NCBI GenBank assembly: GCA_012960245.1
Contig: DUBO01000049.1
Location: 1 to 64,000 of the forward strand
Source of the DNA: Candidatus Binatota bacterium
GTDB lineage: Bacteria > Desulfobacterota > Binatia > UBA1149
DNA: 64,000 bases
Direction: 5' to 3'
Part shown: positions 28,333 through 37,223 of the stretch, in pieces
How the letters are laid out: each line of letters opens with the position of its first letter
Position numbering within the stretch: position 1 is the stretch's first letter
Translations under genes and position numbers: made by a program
The notes under the pieces: model-generated
The model's database searches: none
The model's input: the letters and a program-made list of their open reading frames with translations, nothing else
What the model was told of the DNA's origin: nothing

Positions 28333-29163
28333 TCACCGTTCGATCCACTTCTTTTCTATCTCAAAGGCATCGACCTTCAATGTTTTCTTCTCTTCTGGGT
28401 AGCTTTTCTCGTCTCCCAGTACGCGTACGAGTGGGCGCGCCATCTTGACCGGCGAATTGTCTTCTATGCCGAAGAGATCGTAATACTGCTTGTCTACGAA
28501 GAAGATGTTGGGCCCAGTACGCATGACATGAATCAATTCATAGTCCTTTGTCTTTGCCAGGTTGTACATCGATTGTAAGCTAGCTCCGACGTAGTTAGTC
28601 AGATCCCAATAGTTGAATGGGTGGAAATCTATCACTGCCAGCTCGGGCGGAGGGAAGGAGGCGTTGGACTCGATCATGACCACCTTCGGTCGGAACGACT
28701 GGATCGCCCGCCAGACGTAGTAGTCATTACTGTCGATGTCGATGACGAGAAAATCTAAGTCCTTCGGAACCCCGGCTTCCTCGAAGAGAATTTCGATATT
28801 GCCCGGGAAAATCCACGCTTCCAACGTCGTGACCTTCGGGTTGTCCTCATATTCTTTCGCTAGTAATTTCGCGCGGTAGGGGTGCCCCTCGATCTGGAAA
28901 CTTGCCCAGCCGTCTAAGATCAGTTTGCGGGTGTTGCTGATCGTCACACCGTCGTACGCGCCGAACTCGACCGCGTACTTGTTAGTGGGTTTGATGATCT
29001 CGAAGATCTGTTCGATCACTCCGTCTTCCCCGTGTTGCGAAAAAACCTTGCTTTCGTAGTCGTCAAGATTGATTCGCTCGATGGTCGGAGCCGTGCAGGC
29101 CAGCGTAAGGGCCAACATCGGGAGAATGGCCAGGTGAATCTTTTGTGTGGAGATCTTTTTCAT
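28333..29163 (-). CDS. divergent FkbM-like lipoprotein
   Basis: This 276-residue protein has a KK-type signal peptide ending in LTLAC (Cys23). The domain has the pattern of the FkbM relatives: ESKVFSQHGEDGVIEQIFEI, YAVEFGAYDGVTISNTRKLI, a GWASFQIEG acidic strand and LDFLVIDIDSNDYYVWRAI. The usual DIEG motif is DIDSN here, and FPGNIEILFEEAGVP is inserted before it. G+C is clearly low, for example 26 of 60 bases at 28561-28620. The ATG follows the stop of a small coding remnant by one base. Function outside the cytoplasm is unknown. Confidence 0.8.
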   Translation of the reverse strand: MKKISTQKIHLAILPMLALTLACTAPTIERINLDDYESKVFSQHGEDGVIEQIFEIIKPTNKYAVEFGAYDGVTISNTRKLILDGWASFQIEGHPYRAKLLAKEYEDNPKVTTLEAWIFPGNIEILFEEAGVPKDLDFLVIDIDSNDYYVWRAIQSFRPKVVMIESNASFPPPELAVIDFHPFNYWDLTNYVGASLQSMYNLAKTKDYELIHVMRTGPNIFFVDKQYYDLFGIEDNSPVKMARPLVRVLGDEKSYPEEKKTLKVDAFEIEKKWIER

Positions 29164-29164
29164 C

Positions 29165-29346
29165 TTAGAGGACTCTCTTAAGGTATCCAGCTGGGTTGTG
29201 AGTCATCACCAGGCGTTCGCGCGACACATCGATCACAATGCTCTCGTTGTCTTTCATAAACGTTGTTCCGGCAGGGAGCACTCGTAGTGCATTTACAATC
29301 TCCTGTAAGACAGACCCTGCAACCTTCCCACGGGCCCAGCCACGAC
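29165..29346 (-). pseudogene. Short coding remnant upstream of the FkbM-like lipoprotein
   Basis: In one frame this stretch reads LQEIVNALRVLPAGTTFMKD and then ESIVIDVSRERLVMTHNPAG, ending in YLKRVL and TAA. The composition looks like a real protein C-terminus. Its reading frame runs on unbroken into the APC permease gene in a different frame, so the true 5' end is missing. An internal ATG would give 30 residues. It may be the tail of a deleted gene, or a tiny leader coupled to the lipoprotein gene, whose ATG is one base after this stop. I do not recognise the family. Confidence 0.35.
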
Positions 29347-30627
29347 TCAAGCAGCTCTTCGTTTCGCAAAAAAGTAAAGCGGCAGTCCTACCAGCGCGGT
29401 AAGCAGCCCCAGCCCCGCCTGCATCGGTTCCCTCACCGCCATGAAACCAGCAATAAGCAGGGTGGACGCTATGAATATACCCGGCACCCAGGGGAAACCC
29501 GGTATGGGAACCCTCTCGGCACCCTCGCGCAGGCGGATCTTCAACAATGCCCCCACCGTAGCGGCGGCCGACAAGCCCAGGGTGAAGCCTATGTAGCCCA
29601 GCAACTGGGCCAGGCCGGTGGACCATAGAACGACCAACGCGAGGCCGGTCTGAAGCGCGACCGCGGCGCCCGGCGACTTGGCCCCTGCCTTGAAGAACGC
29701 CGGAAACAAGCCGTCGTCTGCCATCTTCGCGTAGACCCTGGGACCAGCCATGATCATCGAAGAAATCGAAGTAAAGAGGGCAAGTACGACGATGGCCGAC
29801 ACCGCGCGTTTGAGAGGCGCGCCGCCGAGCGCTTCGGCAGCGACCGCGCCGATCTCGGCCCTGCCGGCCAACATCTCGATGGGTGCCGAGTAAACAAAAA
29901 TGGCGTTGAGCCCGAGGTAAACCACCGTAACCGTGGCGGTGGCGAGGATAAGCGAACGCTGAATCGTCTTCTCCGGGTCTGATACTTCCTCGGCAATGTA
30001 AACTGCTGCGTTCCATCCCGAGTACGCGAAAGATATCCACACAAGGGTAACAGCGAAAGCTCCAAGCTCAAAGGCGGGAACCGGCGCCAGCGCTGGCGGT
30101 AGATCGGGAAGCGCGAACGCTCCGTATACCAGGAAGCCGCCGATCACTATCATCTTCAGACCAACCGCGATGTTCTGCAGCAGGACTCCATCTCGCACGC
30201 GTAAGCCGTGCATCAGGCCCGCTGCCAGTATGGCGATGGTGCCTATCCATTCGGGGCGCACGGTGACACCGAAGGAGTAGGCCACGTAGGCCTGCAGGCC
30301 CAGCGCCGCTGCTGCAATGGGGGCGGTAAAACCGGCGAGCAGGGACACCCAGCCGGCCATGAAACCCGCGGCGGGGTGCACGGCTCTCGATAGAAAGAGA
30401 TACTCGCCACCCGACTCGGGCATGCGGCGCACGAGCGCACCGTAGGAAAGCGCGCCGAACATGGCCAGCACTCCGCCCACTACCCAGGCCACCAGCACGA
30501 TGTTGGGATCACCGAGATCGGCCAACGCGAAACCCGAAGTAGTGAACACGCCGGCCCCTATCATGTTGCCCATGACCACGGCCGCGGCACTGGTCATGCC
30601 AAGTCTTTTAACTGGGGAATGAGACAT
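29347..30627 (-). CDS. APC-superfamily amino acid permease
   Basis: This 426-residue transporter starts at the ATG at 30627 (a longer frame to 30819 adds non-hydrophobic, unlikely sequence). It has twelve hydrophobic segments. The first helix motif VVMGNMIGAGVFTTSGFAL with GAG, and the FAYSGWNAAVYIAEEVSDP segment of helix 6, are typical of the APC/LAT families. It probably imports or exchanges an amino acid across the inner membrane. High GC content sets it apart from the neighbouring FkbM genes, so it may be part of the original chromosome. Confidence 0.9.
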   Translation of the reverse strand: MSHSPVKRLGMTSAAAVVMGNMIGAGVFTTSGFALADLGDPNIVLVAWVVGGVLAMFGALSYGALVRRMPESGGEYLFLSRAVHPAAGFMAGWVSLLAGFTAPIAAAALGLQAYVAYSFGVTVRPEWIGTIAILAAGLMHGLRVRDGVLLQNIAVGLKMIVIGGFLVYGAFALPDLPPALAPVPAFELGAFAVTLVWISFAYSGWNAAVYIAEEVSDPEKTIQRSLILATATVTVVYLGLNAIFVYSAPIEMLAGRAEIGAVAAEALGGAPLKRAVSAIVVLALFTSISSMIMAGPRVYAKMADDGLFPAFFKAGAKSPGAAVALQTGLALVVLWSTGLAQLLGYIGFTLGLSAAATVGALLKIRLREGAERVPIPGFPWVPGIFIASTLLIAGFMAVREPMQAGLGLLTALVGLPLYFFAKRRAA

Positions 30628-31064
30628 CTCTGTTCGGCTGAAAGGGTTCCAAGAAAGCCGGCAAGCGGGCCAGATCAACCAGAACCCACACCGGCACCCA
30701 CAGTGTAGCACTTCGCCGGTCGCCAAGTGTAAATTATTAAGGGAGTGGCAGACAATACGCCGCCCCTGTCTATGCAGGTCGCCAGCACCAACGGATACCC
30801 GGCGGCACAGTGCGGTCAAAAATGATCAGGTCGCGTGCTCCCGAGAACTAATACTGCTTCAACACTCAGGCTACAGGTGACGAGCGCGGCAAGGCTTGAC
30901 ATCGGGCACAGCCGTTCAAAACGCGCCGGTCAGGACGAAGGCTATAGTGATCACCCTCGCGGGGAACAGAGCCTCGTGGGATGCCTCGGCTGCCCCACAT
31001 GGGATCCACCTCTTAATGTTCCATGCCAGGGTATGATCAGCCGTGCCCGTTCCAGCGGACGCAT
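30628..31064. other. 437-base stretch without a recognisable gene
   Basis: Between the APC permease start and the stop of the FkbM-like lipoprotein I found no convincing reading frame and no clear terminator. A frame on the plus strand (30835-31104) is open but has no start signal or family features and overlaps the lipoprotein gene. The part around 30880-31020 has several short GC-rich complementary segments, so a structured RNA cannot be excluded, but no known RNA family was recognised. Confidence 0.4.
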
Positions 31065-31781
31065 TCAGCGGGCTGGCCGGAAAAACAGGTTAACAGGATC
31101 GTAGGCCTCGTACTGGTTAATTACTTCGTAATCATTGATTTCGAAGTAACCCAGTACCTCTTCCCTGACATCAATCCCGGCAGAAACACATACAAGCCCA
31201 GGCTTGTACTTGCCGATGCTGAATCCGTCGAGAACCTTTCTCTCCACGCCCTCAACGTCAACAGAGAGAAAATCTATCTCGGATACATTGTTGCCCGCCA
31301 GCAGGTCATCCAGTGTTATCGTCTCAACCTCGATCTCAGTCAGTTCATCAATTGCCTCCGCGAATCGTGGGAACAACTTCACGTGTTCTTTAGAATGGGA
31401 AGAGACCGGCCCCGCAAGAAAGAAAGGCTGTTTCAGGTTGGACTGGTCTGACACGAAGAAGCTGAAAAACTTGGTATTGGGGCGGTTCTTTTCATAGCCC
31501 GCTCTGTACTGCTCCTGTGCATCCACAGCGATTCCCGACCAGCCAAGATGTTCTTCCAAGTAGTAAGTGGTGCTCGCGGCCTTCCATTGGTAGGAGCCGA
31601 TGTCGACGAAAAAACCGTCAGCAGCGTCTTGGAAGAAATGTCGTACAATAACCTCTTCGTTATTTTGGGAATACAGAGATTCCTGTTCCAAGATAGTATC
31701 GTCGACGGGGATATCCCTGTTGCAAGCCGCGGCAGCGGCAAAAAACACGAGTAGTAGTGAAACCGTTACCCATCTAGCCAT
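31065..31781 (-). CDS. FkbM-family methyltransferase-like lipoprotein
   Basis: From the ATG at 31781 this is a 238-residue lipoprotein with a hydrophobic signal ending in AAAAAC (Cys20). The domain begins with SLYSQNNEEVIVRHFFQDAA, then GFFVDIGSYQWKAASTTYYL, EEHLGWSGIAVDAQEQY and EIDFLSVDVEGVERKVLDGF, which is an FkbM core with the DVEG motif kept. The first loop lacks the normal GANDG. It is most like the lipoprotein at 26955-27785 (both have STTxYLxxHLGWxGIxVDA). An IS3-type fragment lies 180 bases upstream. The same question arises: how it would get SAM outside the cytoplasm. Confidence 0.82.
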   Translation of the reverse strand: MARWVTVSLLLVFFAAAAACNRDIPVDDTILEQESLYSQNNEEVIVRHFFQDAADGFFVDIGSYQWKAASTTYYLEEHLGWSGIAVDAQEQYRAGYEKNRPNTKFFSFFVSDQSNLKQPFFLAGPVSSHSKEHVKLFPRFAEAIDELTEIEVETITLDDLLAGNNVSEIDFLSVDVEGVERKVLDGFSIGKYKPGLVCVSAGIDVREEVLGYFEINDYEVINQYEAYDPVNLFFRPAR

Positions 31782-31963
31782 CGCCGATTCCCCGAATCGA
31801 ACCGCGTGTTGGTCGTAGCGCATAGCTGTCAATTTCCTCCTCAAGCCTCAGACACCCAGCCCGTACAATACAGGTCAGGGGAATGTAATCAATAGCCCGC
31901 CAATACGCCCAATAGGTTGCACCGGGTTTCCGACAGGATGTTAAGCTAGCTATCGTCTTTTGG

Positions 31964-32080
31964 ATCAAGATTCGGCGAACCAGGAGCTGGTGCGCCTCGT
32001 CGACGAGCAATTCTTCGAGCGCCCCTGGTGTGGACCTCGCCAGGCGGCTCGCTTACTTCAGCGCCCGAACCGTAAGAACT
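31964..32080 (+). mobile_element. Second IS3-family OrfB fragment
   Basis: The plus strand reads ELVRLVDEQFFERPWCGPRQ and AARLLQRPNRK, which matches the start of the IS3 OrfB transposase (the LMRLIDEQFLETPWYGSRQMARHL type). Only about 35 codons are recognisable and the downstream codons do not continue the family. It is a different part and subgroup of transposase from the fragment at 27847-28258. The rest of the 448-base gap (31782-32229) shows nothing else I can identify. Confidence 0.65.
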
Positions 32081-32229
32081 CCAAGTCAATAGCGTTAGAT
32101 AGTAGCTTGCGTCATACTATTCTCGCCGAGCGTGCTTGGCGAAACTCGAAGGAAAATATTTCCATCGCCGTCCTGGCTTCGGAAAATTGGCTCAAGGCAT
32201 TGGGCATCAGTTAGGAGGAAAAATAACTC

Positions 32230-34113
32230 TTGGGCTCTGTAAGACGCGACGCTACAAAAAACGGCAAAACCCCGGCTTCACCCTTTTGTACCGTGCCACT
32301 GCTACTGGTAGCGAGCCTTACTATGTCAGCCTGTGGTTCCCCGGACAGCCTGCGCACTTACCGGGTCGGCACGGCTATCGGCAACGAACTCTCCGGTCGT
32401 GAGTCGAGGCCCGTGCTGGATGAAAAAGAACTCGCCGTGCTCGCTATCGACGTTGAGGCCGGCTGCCGACTTCGTGTCCCCTTGGCTAACCAGGGCAAAA
32501 CGGCAACGGCAATCTATAGCGTATTCGGTCTGTACCCGGATGACAAAGAGATCCTGCTCGCCCAGCTGGAGACCGGGACAACCTGGGGTTGGCGCGAACT
32601 GGAGTTCACGCTGCCCAGCCCCGCCCCTGAAACGCTCAGCCTGCGCTTGAGCGGCGACGCCGTTTCGCAGGCGCTGTGGGGCCAACCGCTGGCGACATGC
32701 TCCGCAGCGACCGACTCCCTGTTCGATACGACCACCCCGGCGACCAACGTCATACTGGTCTCGCTCGACACGCTCAGGGCCGACCGGCTCGGGGTATACG
32801 GCAACCGCCGCAACCTGACTCCCAACCTCGACCGCCTGGCCCATGAGGGAGCGCTGTTCGAGCAGGTCTGGTCACCATTTCCCAATACGCTCGCCGCCCA
32901 CGCGAGCCTGTTTACCGGCCTGACTCCAAGTCAGCACGGCTTGCTGCCCGGCGAGGACGCCCGCATACCGCAAAACACCTCCACCCTGGCTCGGGCTTTC
33001 GCGGAACAGGGCTACCGCACAGTAGCGTTCACCGAAAATGCGTTCGTGAGCAGCGCCTATGGTTTTGACGTTGGCTTCGACAGCTATGACAATGGCCCGG
33101 AGGTCACCGAAAACGACCTCTTCCCCGGGGCAGGATCGGTCACCTTCGGTAAAGCAGCCAACTGGCTGAAGCAACGTCCGCCCGGGCCCTTCTTTATGTT
33201 CGTGCACACCTACGAAGTGCACGCGCCCTACGCTCCCGCCCGCGACGAACGAACCCAGCTGTTATTGCTCCGCCTGTCGCCAAGCTATGAAGGTAGGTTC
33301 GAGCAGGCCTACCATCCACTGGTCGAACTTGCGTACAACGCAGGAAAGATCGCTCTGGCTCCCAGTGACTTGACAAGAATCGAAGCTCTTTACGACGCCG
33401 AGACCTGGACCGTGGACCGCCAGCTTGGCGACTTCCTGGCTAAGCTGGCCGAGCTGGGCTTGGCCGACTCCACCCTGCTGGTCATAACATCGGACCACGG
33501 CGACGAGTTCAGCGAGCACGGCTATATGGGCCACGGTGAGACCCTGTACACCCAGGCCCTGCAGGTACCACTGATCTTCAGGCTGCCCGGACGCGTGCCG
33601 GCCGGCCTGCGCGTGTCGGTGCCGGTGGGCCTGGCCGACGCGGGGCCGACCGTAGCCGCGCTGGCCGGCATACCACCACCGTTCTATAACGCGCCGGCCC
33701 GCGATCTCACGCCTTTGATAGAAAATCCGCTGGTCGAAACAAGTGCCTCAGCCAACCCGGTCTTCAGCGAACTGAGCAAAAATATGAACTCCTGCAAAGG
33801 GCTAGCCCCCGGAGAGAGCGGTATCGCAGCTCTGGAATTTATGAACTGCAATTACGACGGCCTGGCCCTCAGGGACAAACGCTACACCTACATAGAGTCG
33901 GCGGCCACCGGTGCGAGGCAGCTCTTTGACCGCAGGGCGGACCCCGGCGAGCTTCGCGATATAGCCGCATCGCAAGCCGATCTCGTGGCGGCTTACCACG
34001 AAGCGGTCAACGGCTACCGAAAACGTAACGAAGAGCACGAAACGAAGACCGCCCCCACGAGCATAGACCCGATAACCCACGAAAAGCTCCGCGCCCTCGG
34101 ATATATGCAGTAG
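32230..34113 (+). CDS. sulfatase-fold lipoprotein, divergent third copy
   Basis: The TTG start at 32230 follows an AGGAGGA site and gives 627 residues. The lipobox is SAC with Cys35 after a 35-residue signal. A beta-rich N-terminal domain (about 40-165) is followed by the sulfatase-fold domain (NVILVSLDTLRADRL, Asp180). The FGly-equivalent segment is NTLAAHASLFTG with Thr220, and the second metal motif is TSDHGDEFSEHGYMGHG. It ends in HEKLRALGYMQ. It is more distant from the two tandem copies than they are from each other. A GT-C gene with HEAT repeats begins 32 bases downstream, so the two may be co-transcribed. Confidence 0.87.
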   Translation: MGSVRRDATKNGKTPASPFCTVPLLLVASLTMSACGSPDSLRTYRVGTAIGNELSGRESRPVLDEKELAVLAIDVEAGCRLRVPLANQGKTATAIYSVFGLYPDDKEILLAQLETGTTWGWRELEFTLPSPAPETLSLRLSGDAVSQALWGQPLATCSAATDSLFDTTTPATNVILVSLDTLRADRLGVYGNRRNLTPNLDRLAHEGALFEQVWSPFPNTLAAHASLFTGLTPSQHGLLPGEDARIPQNTSTLARAFAEQGYRTVAFTENAFVSSAYGFDVGFDSYDNGPEVTENDLFPGAGSVTFGKAANWLKQRPPGPFFMFVHTYEVHAPYAPARDERTQLLLLRLSPSYEGRFEQAYHPLVELAYNAGKIALAPSDLTRIEALYDAETWTVDRQLGDFLAKLAELGLADSTLLVITSDHGDEFSEHGYMGHGETLYTQALQVPLIFRLPGRVPAGLRVSVPVGLADAGPTVAALAGIPPPFYNAPARDLTPLIENPLVETSASANPVFSELSKNMNSCKGLAPGESGIAALEFMNCNYDGLALRDKRYTYIESAATGARQLFDRRADPGELRDIAASQADLVAAYHEAVNGYRKRNEEHETKTAPTSIDPITHEKLRALGYMQ

Positions 34114-34145
34114 CCGAGAGCCAATAGGGTAGAATCAAAACGACC

Positions 34146-37100
34146 ATGACCAGCCGTCCATACCGCATGGCCATACTGAGCTTCGCGCTCGGCCTCCTGT
34201 ACTTCGGATCCTTCGTAGACTACGGCATCAACTTTGCCGACGAGGGCGCGTTGGTATCGCAGATGTCGCGCTTTGCCGCCGGCGACCGTCTCTACCAGGA
34301 TTTCCACATAGGCTACACGCCCGGCGTTTATCTGCTGCACGGCGCCATCATGAAAGCCTCGGGACACTCCCTGCTGGCCGGGCGCTGGGTGTTGGCCACC
34401 ACGCTGGCCGTCACCATGGCGCTGCTTTACCTGCTGGGCTGGCAGCTCACCCGTCGACGCTGGCTGTCGCTGGCCGCGCCCCTGCTCTACCTCGCCTCCG
34501 TACCCATCCACCCGGGCCAGTTTGCCTCCTCCAACATCCCCTACCCGGTGTGGTACAACGTGCCGCTGTGGCTGGGGGGTATGCTCGCCCTGCTCAAGTT
34601 CGGCGAGGGCAAGGGCCTGCGCTGGCTGCTGCTGGCGGGCGTGCTGGCGGGTATCAACTTTGCCTTCAAGCCCAACGTGGGTCTGTTTCAACTGGCGGCC
34701 GCGTCGCTGGTGACGCTGGCCGTACTGCCCATGCAGGGCGCACCCGATGCCGTTGGATGGAAGGTCAGGCTCAACCGCCTGCTGTGGTGGGGCTGGTGGC
34801 TGGCCATACTGCTGGGGCTGGCGGTGGTGTTCGGCGGCAGGGCCGGGTTGCGCGAGTTCTGGATACTACTCGCACCGGCTGCCGTGGCCTCACTGCTGGT
34901 AGCGTGGAGGGCCGCAGTGGTGCCCGTGCCCGAGGGAAAAATACCGTCGCTGGTGATGTGCGCTGCCACCCTCGCGCTGTCTTTCCTGGCCGTCAACGCA
35001 CCGTGGATGATTTACTACTACCGCATGCTGGGCCCGCAGCGTTTTCTCGAACGGGCCTTGTTCTTCGGGGCTGACTTCGAAAAGTTCTACTTCATCTCGC
35101 ACCCCCCGGTACTGCTGGGTGCCCTGGCAGGCCTGGGCCTGGTGATACTCGCGCGCGCGTTGCCACGCCGGGTTGCACGCCGGGTCATGCCTACCGACAT
35201 GTTCCTGCTGCTGGCCGCCGCGCTGGCAAGTGTTGCCGGTGGCCTGTTGCTGGCCGGCCGACCAATGCCCGAGGGTTTCTACAACGCGGTCATGTCGGTA
35301 GTGGAGCCGTCGGCCTTTGTAGCCGTCATCCTGGCCCACTGGCTGGGCTTGTGGGTGTGGGCCCGCAGCATAGGCACCGACGACGACTGTCGGGCGCCCT
35401 CGCTCAACGCCACCGTGCTTGTCACCGGCGCCGTCTTTCTCTACATGCAGATCTACCCGAGGACCGACTTCATGCACTGGGTTACTTCGGCCCCGGTGTC
35501 GCTGCTGCTCGGGGTGGTGCTGCTGGAGGGCCTGGCCAGGCGCTGGGAGCAAGGCCGCGGCAGCCGGCTGCCCGCGGCGACCATAACCACGCTGATTTTT
35601 GCGCCGCTGTTCGCGATCGGGGCTATAAGGGCCGGCCACTCGCTGGGCGCTATCGTTGACCTGGACGGCGGCCTGCCCTCGCGACCGCAAGCCGTGCGGC
35701 TGGTTTCAGAGCGCGCGCCCATATGGAACAACGTGGGCGCAGCCGCCACCTACGGCGACCTGTCGGCCCTGGTAAAGTTCGTCAGGAACAACACCACCGA
35801 AGACGAACGTATCTTTACCTTTCCGTCACTCGACGTGGTCTCGTTCCTGGCCGGTCGCCCGAATACAACCCGCCACGGCTATTTCTTTCCCGGCTGGCCC
35901 GGCCGCGAGGTAGAGGCCGAGGTCATCTCCGACCTCGACGCGGCGCCACCGAGATTCGTCGTCGTCTACCACTGGCACCCATTGTTCTTCTCGGAGGCGG
36001 CCCTCTACTACTTCCAATTGCAGCACTACATCGAAAGCAACTACCGTCCTTACGCCCGCTTCGGCCGCTACGTTGTGCTTACCCACAAGACCCTGGGGCC
36101 GGCGGGAGATGGCCCCGACCTGCCGCGCAGCAGCATAGAAGCCGCCCTGCCCGACCAACTCGACCAGGAACTCAAGGGCCGCCTGACCGACCCCGACGCC
36201 GCGGTGCGACTGGAGGCGGTGAAACAGCTTGAGGGTTTTCACCTGGGCAGCGACTACCCGCCGCTGAGCAAGCTGCTCGGTGACCCCGACCGGGCCGTGA
36301 GAAACCAGGTGGTGTGGGCCTACAGGTACGCCCGCGACAAAACGGTCGCGCGTAATCTTGTAGCCGCAGTGGCCGGGGGGTTGTTGTCGCCCCGGGAGAA
36401 CATCCTGGCGCTGCGCAGGATAGGGGGAGGCGTGGCCGCCGACTCTGCGCCGGATCTGCTGAGCCTCGTGGACTCAGCAGACGCAGCCATCGCGCTGCCG
36501 GCGCAAAGAGTACTGTCCGCCATGGCTGCGCGCCACGTCAACGAGTCCTTCTGGTTCGGCCGCCTGCAAACCGAAAACGACAGCGAGCTGCAGGATCTCA
36601 GCACGCATCAACTCGCTCGCTCCTTGCAGTGGTTGAACCGCCCCGAAACTAAACGCCCGCTGCTCTACTACGCGATCACGCTGGGAGCAGAGGCACTGGA
36701 GCACTCGTCGCCAGGCCGGAAGATCGTTTGCAGGCCATCGCTCGCGGCGATCTCCCGCGACGGCAACCTCACCCTGCGCATGCTCGCGCTGCGCACGATG
36801 GCGCGCTACGGCTGCGCAAATAAGTCCGACCTCCTGAACACCGCTTATAACCTGATGATCTTCGACGACAGGATGGTCATGCGCGTGGCCGAAGACCTGC
36901 TGAAAGAAACTCTCGAAGCCGACCAATTGCTCGCCGACATGATACATCGCGGCGAGGGGCCGAGGCTGGAGAGCTCAATCTGGCTTGCCTCGGTTTACGG
37001 TGGACCCCGCTCAGCAGCCGAACTGGTGCCGATGTCGAGTCACGCAGATCCCGCCATTCGACTGGCCGCCGCCTGGGCGCTGGGGCGAACCGGAAACGCC

Positions 37101-37202
37101 GGCCACGCAGATCACCTGGCGCTTGCCCAACTGGACTCGGACACCGACGTGAGCGAAATGGCGGGGCGGGCCCTGGCCATGCTGCGACGGCGCCTGGACT
37201 GA
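34146..37202 (+). CDS. GT-C-type membrane glycosyltransferase fused to HEAT-like repeats
   Basis: This 1018-residue protein has a membrane domain (about 1-490) with the first-loop motif FADEGALVSQMSRFAAGDRL and YQDFHIGYTPGVY. The acidic DE pair is the expected catalytic site of GT-C enzymes that use polyprenyl-phosphate sugars. An extracytoplasmic domain follows to about 665. From about residue 668 to the end there are alpha-helical HEAT-like repeats (LTDPDAAVRLEAVKQLEGF, LGDPDRAVRNQVVWAYRYA, HADPAIRLAAAWALGRTG). The same layout, with a shorter tail, is at 43336-45771. The role of the repeats is probably protein binding. It follows the third sulfatase gene. Confidence 0.8.
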   Translation: MTSRPYRMAILSFALGLLYFGSFVDYGINFADEGALVSQMSRFAAGDRLYQDFHIGYTPGVYLLHGAIMKASGHSLLAGRWVLATTLAVTMALLYLLGWQLTRRRWLSLAAPLLYLASVPIHPGQFASSNIPYPVWYNVPLWLGGMLALLKFGEGKGLRWLLLAGVLAGINFAFKPNVGLFQLAAASLVTLAVLPMQGAPDAVGWKVRLNRLLWWGWWLAILLGLAVVFGGRAGLREFWILLAPAAVASLLVAWRAAVVPVPEGKIPSLVMCAATLALSFLAVNAPWMIYYYRMLGPQRFLERALFFGADFEKFYFISHPPVLLGALAGLGLVILARALPRRVARRVMPTDMFLLLAAALASVAGGLLLAGRPMPEGFYNAVMSVVEPSAFVAVILAHWLGLWVWARSIGTDDDCRAPSLNATVLVTGAVFLYMQIYPRTDFMHWVTSAPVSLLLGVVLLEGLARRWEQGRGSRLPAATITTLIFAPLFAIGAIRAGHSLGAIVDLDGGLPSRPQAVRLVSERAPIWNNVGAAATYGDLSALVKFVRNNTTEDERIFTFPSLDVVSFLAGRPNTTRHGYFFPGWPGREVEAEVISDLDAAPPRFVVVYHWHPLFFSEAALYYFQLQHYIESNYRPYARFGRYVVLTHKTLGPAGDGPDLPRSSIEAALPDQLDQELKGRLTDPDAAVRLEAVKQLEGFHLGSDYPPLSKLLGDPDRAVRNQVVWAYRYARDKTVARNLVAAVAGGLLSPRENILALRRIGGGVAADSAPDLLSLVDSADAAIALPAQRVLSAMAARHVNESFWFGRLQTENDSELQDLSTHQLARSLQWLNRPETKRPLLYYAITLGAEALEHSSPGRKIVCRPSLAAISRDGNLTLRMLALRTMARYGCANKSDLLNTAYNLMIFDDRMVMRVAEDLLKETLEADQLLADMIHRGEGPRLESSIWLASVYGGPRSAAELVPMSSHADPAIRLAAAWALGRTGNAGHADHLALAQLDSDTDVSEMAGRALAMLRRRLD

Positions 37203-37223
37203 TCTCCCGGCCCAAGTGGAAGG

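Noticed and set aside
29347-30040. Long frame on the minus strand overlapping the permease in another phase
   Set aside because: Only the last 50 codons beyond the permease stop look like protein; the rest is a shadow of the permease.
30880-31020. Possible 6S or SRP RNA in the large gap
   Set aside because: Short resemblances such as GGTCAGGACGAAGG do not extend to the required structure or conserved core.
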